Assembly: GCA_938046755.1 (NCBI GenBank)
Contig: CALIXC010000304.1
Coordinates: forward strand, 1 to 5,577
Origin: an uncultured Lautropia sp.
GTDB taxonomy: Bacteria; Pseudomonadota; Gammaproteobacteria; Burkholderiales; Burkholderiaceae_E
Reading direction: 5' to 3'
Length of the DNA: 5,577 bases
Part shown: positions 1 to 5,262 of the stretch, piece after piece
Numbering within the stretch: position 1 is the first letter of the stretch
How the letters are laid out: each line of letters starts with the position of its first letter
Translations under genes and position numbers: made by a program
Notes under the pieces: model-generated
Database searches by the model: none
Seen by the model: the letters and a program-made list of their open reading frames with translations, nothing else
Told to the model about the DNA's origin: nothing

Positions 1-1400
1 GGCTGGGTGTCCAGCCGGGTGACCTGGATCCCGTGCCTGTATTCTCGTTCATCGGGCGCGCAGACCAGCATCCTCGGCAGCTGCCGTGCTGGATCACGCA
101 CACCAACGCGCGCACGCACGAGATCATTCGTCAGGCGCTGGATCGTTCGCCGCTCTTCACCGGCGTCATCGAAGGTGCGGGGCCACGCTATTGCCCGTCC
201 ATCGAAGACAAGATCCACCGCTTCGCGGACAAGGATTCCCACCAGATCTACCTGGAGCCCGAAGGGCTCCAGACACACGAGATCTACCCCAACGGCATCT
301 CCACCAGCCTGCCTTTCGACACGCAGCTGGCCGTGGTGCACTCCATGGTCGGCCTGGAGAAGGCGCACATCCTGCGCCCCGGCTACGCCATCGAGTACGA
401 TTACTTCGATCCTCGCGGGCTGAAGCCCGGCCTGGAAACCCGGCAGATTCAGGGCCTGTTCTTTGCGGGTCAGATCAACGGCACGACCGGTTATGAGGAA
501 GCCGCTGCACAGGGCCTACTGGCGGGCCTGAATGCAGCACGACAGGTTCAGGGCAAGGAGCCCTGGGTACCTCGTCGTGATCAGGCCTACATGGGCGTGA
601 TGCTGGACGATCTGCTGACCCAGGGGGTGCAGGAACCGTACCGGATGTTCACCAGCCGGGCCGAGTATCGCCTGAGCCTGCGCGAGGACAATGCGGATCT
701 GCGCCTGACCGAGCTGGGACGACAGATGGGATGCGTGGACGATGTTCGTTGGCAAGCGTTCACTTCCAAGCAAGAAGCCATCGAATGGGAGATTTCCCGC
801 ATGCGTGCCACGCTCGCCAATCCCCAGGTTCTGGCACGCCTGCAGACGCCCAATGGCACCGCACAGCCCCCGGACGATACCCAAAGCGCCGAGTCGACGC
901 CTCCCCTGGTGCCTGCACCTTCCCACGGGCAGAGCAGCGCAAGCAAATACTCACTTCACGACCTTCTGAAGCGTCCGGATGTCTCGCTGACCCAGCTGGC
1001 GAACCTGCTGCCGGAGGAGTTTGCTGAGATCCAGGCAGATCCCCGCGTGGCTGAACAGATCGAGATTCAGATCAAGTACCAGGGCTACATCGATCGGCAG
1101 AAGCTCGAGGTGCAGCGCATGGCTCAGCAGGAAGCGACACCGATTCCGGCCGATCTGGACTACACGCAGATCTCCGGTCTCTCCAACGAGGTGCGCCAGA
1201 AGCTCATCGCCCAACGGCCACAGACCATCGGGCAGGCTGGACGCATTCCCGGCATGACGCCGGCTGCGGTATCCCTGCTGCTGGTACATCTGAAGAAGCG
1301 GCGAAAGGTCGCGGGTACTGCGGAGCAGGCCATGCCTAGCCAGCCTCAAAAGCCCCTCTCTGACAAAGCCGTTTCCCTGCCCACGGGAGACCCGGCATGA
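1..1400 (+). CDS. mnmG: MnmG (GidA), tRNA uridine-5-carboxymethylaminomethyl synthesis enzyme; 5'-truncated by the window edge
   Basis: This is the C-terminal 465 residues of the FAD-dependent MnmG protein, which works with the GTPase MnmE to install the (carboxymethyl)aminomethyl group on U34 of several tRNAs. The reading frame is open to the window edge (first full codon at 3). The GTG at 33 is internal, because family sequence (PVFSFIG) continues across it. Visible landmarks by in-window residue are RYCPSIEDK at 62-70 (its Cys64 matches a conserved functional cysteine of the family), GLFFAGQINGTTGYEEAAAQ at 151-170, EPYRMFTSRAEYRLSLREDN at 211-230, and SGLSNEV at 391-397 in the C-terminal MnmE/tRNA-binding helical domain. 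Family length is about 630 residues, so roughly the first quarter to third, with the FAD Rossmann fold, lies upstream. A Pro/Ser/Thr-rich insert (about 282-316) and a 30-residue low-complexity tail after KKRRK are unusual. The stop overlaps rsmG by four bases (ATGA). Confidence 0.97.
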   Translation, partial: LGVQPGDLDPVPVFSFIGRADQHPRQLPCWITHTNARTHEIIRQALDRSPLFTGVIEGAGPRYCPSIEDKIHRFADKDSHQIYLEPEGLQTHEIYPNGISTSLPFDTQLAVVHSMVGLEKAHILRPGYAIEYDYFDPRGLKPGLETRQIQGLFFAGQINGTTGYEEAAAQGLLAGLNAARQVQGKEPWVPRRDQAYMGVMLDDLLTQGVQEPYRMFTSRAEYRLSLREDNADLRLTELGRQMGCVDDVRWQAFTSKQEAIEWEISRMRATLANPQVLARLQTPNGTAQPPDDTQSAESTPPLVPAPSHGQSSASKYSLHDLLKRPDVSLTQLANLLPEEFAEIQADPRVAEQIEIQIKYQGYIDRQKLEVQRMAQQEATPIPADLDYTQISGLSNEVRQKLIAQRPQTIGQAGRIPGMTPAAVSLLLVHLKKRRKVAGTAEQAMPSQPQKPLSDKAVSLPTGDPA

Positions 1401-2422
1401 AGCGCCGCGCCCCCGCCCAACGCTCGGACACGACCTGGACAGACGCTGACACGAAGCGCCTGCAGAAGGGCCTCCAGCGCCTGTCCGTGACGCTGGACGA
1501 GACCGCCTTCGGCAAGGTGGTGCAATGGGCCGTACTGCTGAAGCAGTGGAACCGCACCTACAACCTGCTGGGTAACAGCGACAGCGCCCACCTGATCGAT
1601 GAGCATCTGCTGGACAGCCTGGCCATCGTGCCGGTGCTGGAGCGGTACCTGCCCCGGATGGAGGAAGCCCTGGTGGATGTGGGGACGGGGGCCGGCTTTC
1701 CCGGCATCCTGCTGGCCATCGCCCAGCCGCAGCGCCCCATCTATCTGGTGGAACCGGTGGGCAAGAAGGTCGCCTTTCTGCGTCAGTCAGTGCTCACTCT
1801 CGGCTTAAAGAATGCCGCTGCGCTGGCTGGTAAGATCGAGGATCTGGAAAGCCTGCTGAGGGCAGATCCGGCTCATCGGAAGGCCAGAGACGGAGCCTCC
1901 CCGACGCCCCAGTCCGGTACTGACGCGTCGACCCCAGTGCCAGCCTCCACCGCCCTCCCGCAGTCAACAGCGAGCGCCACCGGCCACCCGGCGCTACGCA
2001 GCCTGATCAGCCCGCCTCACTTCATCTGCCGCGCCTTCACCGCGCTGGGACGTTTCGCCGCCCTGTGCGAGCCCTACATGAGCAAGAACTCACTTCTATT
2101 TGCCATGAAGTCGCTGCGGCTTTCCGAGGAACAGCAGGCGCTTCCGGACAGCATCATGCTGCAGGCCGTTGAGCCGGTGCCGACGATCGACCTGGGCGTG
2201 CAGCGCAACCTGGCCGTCCTGAGCCTTGCCGGAAGCACGCGTGTGCCGGGTGCTGCACAGCCAACAGCGGCGGCACCATCCAGCCCGGCGCGCCCTGGCG
2301 CTTCGACTTCCCCGCTGATGCAGGCCACACCATCGACAACGACCGGTTCGCCTGCAATGGCCAACCCCTCATCCTCTTCCCTACCCCCATCCGCACAACC
2401 CAACCGACGGAGACCCCAGTGA
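1397..2422 (+). CDS. rsmG: RsmG (GidB), 16S rRNA (guanine-527-N7)-methyltransferase, with long low-complexity insert and tail
   Basis: RsmG uses S-adenosylmethionine to methylate N7 of G527 in the 530 loop of 16S rRNA; loss typically gives low-level streptomycin resistance. Recognisable family blocks are LLKQWNRTYNLLGN (47-60), HLLDSLAIVPVL (70-81), the SAM-binding motif LVDVGTGAGFPGILLAI (92-108), KKVAFLRQ (123-130), CRAFTAL (211-217, family SRAFASL) and LLFAMKS (233-239, family YALKG). The protein has 341 residues against roughly 207 in E. coli. The excess is a Pro/Ser/Thr/Ala-rich insert at about 156-208, between the IEDLESL helix and the CRAF strand, plus a similar tail from about 279 to 341. 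The start ATG lies in the ATGA overlap with mnmG and the stop lies in the GTGA overlap with parA, pointing to one operon with coupled translation. The usual Asp of the FD-x-SRAF motif is not visible (PPHFICRAF). Assignment is secure; whether the enzyme is fully active cannot be judged. Confidence 0.94.
   Translation: MKRRAPAQRSDTTWTDADTKRLQKGLQRLSVTLDETAFGKVVQWAVLLKQWNRTYNLLGNSDSAHLIDEHLLDSLAIVPVLERYLPRMEEALVDVGTGAGFPGILLAIAQPQRPIYLVEPVGKKVAFLRQSVLTLGLKNAAALAGKIEDLESLLRADPAHRKARDGASPTPQSGTDASTPVPASTALPQSTASATGHPALRSLISPPHFICRAFTALGRFAALCEPYMSKNSLLFAMKSLRLSEEQQALPDSIMLQAVEPVPTIDLGVQRNLAVLSLAGSTRVPGAAQPTAAAPSSPARPGASTSPLMQATPSTTTGSPAMANPSSSSLPPSAQPNRRRPQ
1862..2020 (+). other. In-frame low-complexity insert within RsmG
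   Basis: About 53 codons (RsmG residues 156-208) rich in Ala, Pro, Ser and Thr separate the recognisable N-terminal Rossmann half of RsmG from its CRAFTAL block. In the E. coli protein the corresponding segment is only a few residues long. No flanking direct or inverted repeats and no stop codon were seen, so this looks like an expanded surface loop rather than an inserted element. The boundaries are estimated by eye against remembered family sequence and may be off by several residues. Confidence 0.75.
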
Positions 2423-3396
2423 CGCTCATTCTGACCATTGCGAACCAGAAAGGCGGGGTCGGCAAGACGACGACCTCGGTAAACCTGGCTGCCGCCCTGT
2501 CCCAGCTGGGCAAACGGACCCTGCTGGTCGACCTGGACCCCCAGGGCAACGCCACCATGGGCAGCGGCATCGACAAGCGCCGCCTGTCCTTTTCCGTCTA
2601 TGACGTGCTGATCGGGGAAGCCTCCGTCACCGAAGCGCGTCAGCGCTCCGACGCCGGCGGCTACTACCTGCTGCCCGCCAACCGTGAACTGGCGGGCGCC
2701 GAAGTGGAGCTAGTCGAACTGGACCGGCGTGAGCGTCGTCTTCGGGATGCACTCAACAAAGTGAGCACAGACTACGATTACATTCTGATCGACTCGCCAC
2801 CGTCATTATCGCTGCTGACTCTGAACGGCCTGTGTGCAGCCCAGGGCGTGATCATCCCGATGCAGTGCGAGTACTACGCCCTGGAGGGTCTCAGTGACCT
2901 GGTAGGGACCATCCGGAAAGTGCACGCTAACTTCAATCCGGAGATCAAGATCATGGGCATCCTGCGCGTGATGTACGACAGCAGGATTACGCTGGCGCAG
3001 CAGGTCTCGGCCCAGCTGGAAGAGCACTTCAAGGAGAAGGTGTTCAAGGCAGTCATCCCGCGCAATATCCGTCTAGCCGAAGCCCCCAGCCATGGCCTGC
3101 CGGGCGTGCGCTTCGACCCGGGTTCGCGCGGCGCGCTGGGCTATCTGGACTTTGCCTCCGAGCTGATCGAGCGCACCCCGGCCTATGTAGCGCAGATGAA
3201 GTCGGCAGCCTTGGCCCGTGCCGGGCAGCGGACAGCCCCCCAAGCGCACGACGCGCCCCATACGCCGGACGGATCCACGAACGGCCCCACTCAGGCGGCT
3301 GAAGCGGCCGGGGCACAGACCCCGTCCGCCACGGATGGCAGCGCTTCCGGGCACGCAACCGGAACCCCCGCTGACAGTCACACGGAAGAGAGCTAG
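2419..3396 (+). CDS. parA: ParA (Soj) chromosome-partitioning ATPase with C-terminal low-complexity tail
   Basis: ParA is a deviant-Walker ATPase that binds the nucleoid non-specifically when ATP-bound and drives movement of ParB-parS complexes to segregate replicated origins. The start is GTG at 2419 within the GTGA overlap with the rsmG stop, which puts the protein directly at TLILTIANQ, the expected N-terminus. Residues 10-18 give the deviant Walker A motif QKGGVGKTT with the signature lysine (Lys11). Switch I is DLDPQGNAT (38-46) and Walker B is YILIDSPPSLSLLTLNG (121-137). MQCEYYALEGLSDLVGTI (148-165) and PRNIRLAEAPSHGLPG (214-229) are typical of chromosomal ParA. The core ends near residue 260. 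The remaining 65 residues are Ala/Thr/Gly/Pro-rich and exceed the usual length of about 255-265. parB lies 109 bases downstream. Confidence 0.96.
   Translation: MTLILTIANQKGGVGKTTTSVNLAAALSQLGKRTLLVDLDPQGNATMGSGIDKRRLSFSVYDVLIGEASVTEARQRSDAGGYYLLPANRELAGAEVELVELDRRERRLRDALNKVSTDYDYILIDSPPSLSLLTLNGLCAAQGVIIPMQCEYYALEGLSDLVGTIRKVHANFNPEIKIMGILRVMYDSRITLAQQVSAQLEEHFKEKVFKAVIPRNIRLAEAPSHGLPGVRFDPGSRGALGYLDFASELIERTPAYVAQMKSAALARAGQRTAPQAHDAPHTPDGSTNGPTQAAEAAGAQTPSATDGSASGHATGTPADSHTEES
3214..3393 (+). other. Low-complexity C-terminal tail of ParA
   Basis: From about ParA residue 266 to the end, 60 codons encode Ala, Pro, Thr, Gly, Ser and His with almost no bulky hydrophobic residues, so the tail is probably disordered. 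The ParA fold is complete before it (SRGALGYLDFASELIER). The tail is encoded in frame with no repeat unit visible. Function unknown. Confidence 0.7.
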
Positions 3397-3491
3397 GCCA
3401 ACGCCGGCTGATCCCACCCAAGACCCTTGAAGCCAGGCAAGGAGCATTCCATGCCCCATGCGCCTGACACCAGAACACACGAGAACATTCC

Positions 3492-3496
3492 AAGGA
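3492..3496 (+). promoter_or_regulatory. Ribosome binding site of parB
   Basis: AAGGA sits nine bases before the ATG at 3506. It decides the start. The upstream in-frame ATG at 3458 would add 16 residues (beginning MRLTPEHTR) that do not resemble ParB N-termini, whereas starting at 3506 gives MSKKAKGGLGRGLDSLL, the characteristic opening of the family. Confidence 0.7.
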
Positions 3497-3505
3497 AAGC
3501 AAGGC

Positions 3506-4462
3506 ATGAGCAAGAAAGCCAAGGGCGGCCTCGGTCGCGGTCTGGATTCACTGCTGGGGGGCGATGGCCCGATGCTGGATGAGACCCCTGCTCCGGTTGC
3601 CCCACAACCGGCTGCGGTTTCCGCCAGCCCGGCAGCCCCCGCCGAGGAAGGCATCCGCGAGATCCCCCTGAACCTGCTGCAGGCCGGGCGCTACCAGCCC
3701 CGCACCCGCATGGACGAATCCGCCTTGCAGGAGCTGGCGGACTCGATCCATGAGCATGGCCTGCTGCAACCCCTGGTGATCCGTCCCATCGACAACGGGC
3801 GCTACGAGATCATCGCCGGCGAACGGCGTTTCCGCGCCGCGGCGCTCGCCCAGCTCGAGACGGTACCTGTCATCATCAAGGAAGTCAGTGACGAGAACGC
3901 CCTGGCCCTGGCCCTGATCGAGAACATCCAGCGCGAGGACCTGAACCCTCTGGAGGAGGCCAGCGCCATCCAGCGTCTCATCGACGAGTTCGACTACACC
4001 CACGAGCAGGCCGCCCAGGCCATTGGCCGTTCCCGCAGCGCCACCTCCAACCTGCTGCGTCTGCTGAACCTGGCCGACACGGTGCAGACCATGCTGCTGG
4101 CGGGTGACATCGAGATGGGCCACGCCCGCGCCCTGCTCTCGCTGGACAGGGCCGAGCAGATCCTGATGGCGCACCTGGTGGTGCAGCGCCGCCTTTCCGT
4201 GCGCGAGACGGAACGCCTGGTGAGCCAGAAGCTGGAGGAGAGCAAGGGCTTGGCCAAGGCAAGTCAGAAGCGGGCGGCGGACGCCGTGACCGACCGGGAC
4301 GTGGCACGCCTGCGCGAACGCATCGCCGACCATCTGAACACGACGGTCGAGATCATCAGCAAGGCCAACGGCCGCGGCAAGCTGGTCATCCACTTCTCCA
4401 GCAACGACGCGTTCTCGGGCCTTCTGGAGCGACTGCGCCTGGACACCGTGACCCAGGAGTGA
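3506..4462 (+). CDS. parB: ParB (Spo0J) chromosome-partitioning protein, CTP-dependent parS-binding clamp
   Basis: ParB binds centromere-like parS sites near the origin, spreads along DNA as a CTP-fuelled clamp, and stimulates ParA ATPase activity. The 318-residue protein opens with a basic segment and KGGLGRGLDSLLGG (7-19), the ParA-interacting N-terminus, followed by an Ala/Pro linker (about 21-48). The ParB/Srx nucleotide-binding domain spans about 50-142, with GRYQPR (61-66), HEHGLLQPLVIRP (82-94), the GERRFRAA motif (105-112) and ENIQRED (139-145). The parS-reading helix-turn-helix lies around YTHEQAAQAIGRSRSATSNL (164-183). GHARALLSL (205-213) follows, and a C-terminal dimerisation domain ends with GRGKLVIHFSSNDAF (289-303) and LLERLRL. 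Length is close to the usual of about 290-310. It follows parA by 109 bases without an evident promoter or terminator between them, so cotranscription is likely. No canonical parS was seen in the window. Confidence 0.97.
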   Translation: MSKKAKGGLGRGLDSLLGGDGPMLDETPAPVAPQPAAVSASPAAPAEEGIREIPLNLLQAGRYQPRTRMDESALQELADSIHEHGLLQPLVIRPIDNGRYEIIAGERRFRAAALAQLETVPVIIKEVSDENALALALIENIQREDLNPLEEASAIQRLIDEFDYTHEQAAQAIGRSRSATSNLLRLLNLADTVQTMLLAGDIEMGHARALLSLDRAEQILMAHLVVQRRLSVRETERLVSQKLEESKGLAKASQKRAADAVTDRDVARLRERIADHLNTTVEIISKANGRGKLVIHFSSNDAFSGLLERLRLDTVTQE

Positions 4463-4501
4463 GTGCACACAGACATTTCTGAATCACGTAATTACAGACT
4501 T

Positions 4502-4511
4502 CGTTGCCGTT
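4502..4511 (+). repeat. Direct repeat CGTTGCCGTT, copy 1
   Basis: This ten-base sequence recurs exactly at 4638-4647, and similarity continues a little beyond (ATCGACGG here against TTGACCGG there, partly matching). Both copies lie in the parB-atpI gap. Confidence 0.5.
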
Positions 4512-4558
4512 ATCGACGGAGTCCGCAGAAAACACGCCTCTGCGACGTCAGGCGAGCG

Positions 4559-4572
4559 TCCTCCAGGGAGGA
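4559..4572 (+). terminator. Possible weak terminator after parB
   Basis: TCCTCC-AG-GGAGGA is a perfect dyad of six base pairs around a two-base centre (in RNA probably five pairs or fewer with a four-to-six-base loop), followed by TTGTAATT rather than a run of T. It lies about 100 bases after the parB stop and ahead of the atp promoter, where a terminator would be expected. The lack of a U-tract makes efficient intrinsic termination doubtful. Confidence 0.25.
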
Positions 4573-4637
4573 TTGTAATTCAGAGTTATGAATGACACTT
4601 TGGGCGCTCCTCGGGAAAACCCTCATTCAGCTCAATA

Positions 4638-4647
4638 CGTTGCCGTT
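4638..4647 (+). repeat. Direct repeat CGTTGCCGTT, copy 2, abutting the -35 box
   Basis: This is the second exact copy of the ten-base repeat. It ends immediately before the predicted -35 hexamer at 4648, a position where an activator or repressor could contact RNA polymerase. A regulatory role is inference. Confidence 0.5.
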
Positions 4648-4676
4648 TTGACCGGCACCGTAGTACCCCCTATACT
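4648..4676 (+). promoter_or_regulatory. Predicted sigma70-type promoter of the atp operon
   Basis: The -35 box TTGACC (4648-4653) and the -10 box TATACT (4671-4676) are separated by exactly 17 bases. Each differs from consensus (TTGACA, TATAAT) at one position. Transcription would start near 4683, giving a leader of about 160 bases before atpI. It is the best promoter match in the window and sits at the par/atp boundary, so it probably drives atpI-atpB and the downstream ATP synthase genes. Confidence 0.75.
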
Positions 4677-4825
4677 CGAGTAGATTTAGGGAATGCAGCC
4701 AAATCGTTCGTTCAGAGGTGGGAGCACGCCAGTGTGTCGGCGCCGCGGTGCGATGCGGGCAAGGCGGCTCGGTCCAGTCCGCGCAGGTACATCGGGGGAC
4801 ACAAAGGAGGCGTTTTCCGATCTTC

Positions 4826-4832
4826 GAAGGGG
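4826..4832 (+). promoter_or_regulatory. Ribosome binding site of atpI
   Basis: GAAGGGG ends nine bases before the ATG at 4842 and supports that start over the in-frame GTG at 4734, which would add 36 Arg/Gly-rich residues before the first membrane segment. A stronger AAAGGAGG at 4803-4810 has no ATG, GTG or TTG at a usable distance. Confidence 0.55.
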
Positions 4833-4841
4833 CTGGGTAGA

Positions 4842-5240
4842 ATGCTGAGAACCGTCAGCCTGCAGATCGTGCTGGTGATCGTGGTCGCAGCTCTCGGCAG
4901 TCTGTACTGGGGCGCCCCGGGCGCCCGGGACATCCTGCTCGGAGGGCTTGCCTGCGCAGTCCCCAATGTGCTGTTCGCCCGCCTGCTCACACGGGCAGGA
5001 AAACAGTCGTCGCAGGCATTTGTCGCAGCTTTTCTGCTGGGGGAGTTCCTCAAGCTTGCCTTGACATTGTTTTGCCTGATGGCTATCGTCAGATGGCTGA
5101 CGCCGGCGCATTGGGAAGCATTGCTGCTGGGCATCATCACGGCCTTGCATGCGCCATGGCTGATGGCCCTTTCCCGACGCCGAGAGCATCGAATCCATGC
5201 CGAGCAGGGTGTCCAACGCGACACCAGGCTTGGTTCCTGA
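4842..5240 (+). CDS. atpI: AtpI, ATP synthase assembly protein (subunit I)
   Basis: AtpI is a small inner-membrane protein encoded first in many atp operons. It is thought to assist assembly of the c-ring and its joining to the stator, and is usually not essential. The 132-residue product has four predicted membrane segments (about residues 4-24, 31-50, 58-84 and 92-112) and a basic, hydrophilic C-terminus. Family-like blocks are LLGGLACAVPNVLFARLL (32-49), QAFVAAFLLGEFLKLALT (58-75) and EALLLGIITALHAPWLMAL (92-110). Length fits the usual of about 125-130. The start at 4842 follows GAAGGGG at nine bases and places the first hydrophobic segment at the N-terminus. A GTG at 4734 is an alternative that I consider less likely. 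atpB begins 22 bases after the stop. The call rests on membrane topology, family wording and position; AtpI sequences are poorly conserved. Confidence 0.88.
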   Translation: MLRTVSLQIVLVIVVAALGSLYWGAPGARDILLGGLACAVPNVLFARLLTRAGKQSSQAFVAAFLLGEFLKLALTLFCLMAIVRWLTPAHWEALLLGIITALHAPWLMALSRRREHRIHAEQGVQRDTRLGS

Positions 5241-5262
5241 AACACCTTAACCTCACACCAAG

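Larger units (their letters stand above)
4478..4584. repeat. Separated inverted repeat downstream of parB
   Basis: TCTGAATCAC at 4478-4487 pairs with GTAATTCAGA at 4575-4584 at nine of ten positions, with 87 bases between the arms. The left arm runs into the AATCACGTAATT near-palindrome. The arms could be two binding half-sites or chance in an AT-richer stretch; only the sequence match itself is observed. Confidence 0.35.
4463..4841 (+). other. Non-coding region between parB and atpI
   Basis: These 379 bases hold no recognisable gene. The first 40 or so are more AT-rich than the surrounding genes and contain a weak parS-like core. A short dyad lies near 4559-4572, the predicted atp promoter at 4648-4676, and a leader of about 160 bases before atpI. 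Short open frames starting at 4588 (31 codons) and 4693 (51 codons) exist but show no recognised family. The change from coding-like to AT-richer sequence and the strong promoter mark a transcription-unit boundary between the par genes and the ATP synthase operon. Confidence 0.8.

Noticed and set aside
33..35. GTG at 33 as the start of mnmG
   Set aside because: Family sequence is continuous across it (GDLDPVPVFSFIG) and the frame is open to the window edge, so this is an internal valine.
3458..3505. In-frame ATG at 3458 as the parB start
   Set aside because: It gives 16 extra residues unlike ParB. The ATG at 3506 has AAGGA at nine bases and yields the typical MSKKAKGGLGRGL opening.
3548..4468. 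Long reverse-strand open frame of about 306 codons opposite parB
   Set aside because: It is antisense to an unmistakable parB and is Gln/Gly/Val/Leu-rich, as expected from the complement of GC-biased coding DNA. No family is recognised.
4510..4518. TTATCGACG as a DnaA box
   Set aside because: It matches TTATCCACA at only seven of nine positions and stands alone. A replication origin should show several boxes plus an AT-rich unwinding region, which this gap lacks.
4588..4683. 31-codon frame starting ATG at 4588, preceded by AGGGAGG
   Set aside because: The purine-rich motif is 16 bases away, too far, and the frame runs through the predicted promoter boxes. It shows no recognisable family.
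4734..4841. In-frame GTG at 4734 as the atpI start, adding 36 residues
   Set aside because: The added residues are Arg/Gly/Ser-rich and unlike AtpI N-termini, and the ATG at 4842 has a well-placed GAAGGGG. It cannot be excluded completely.
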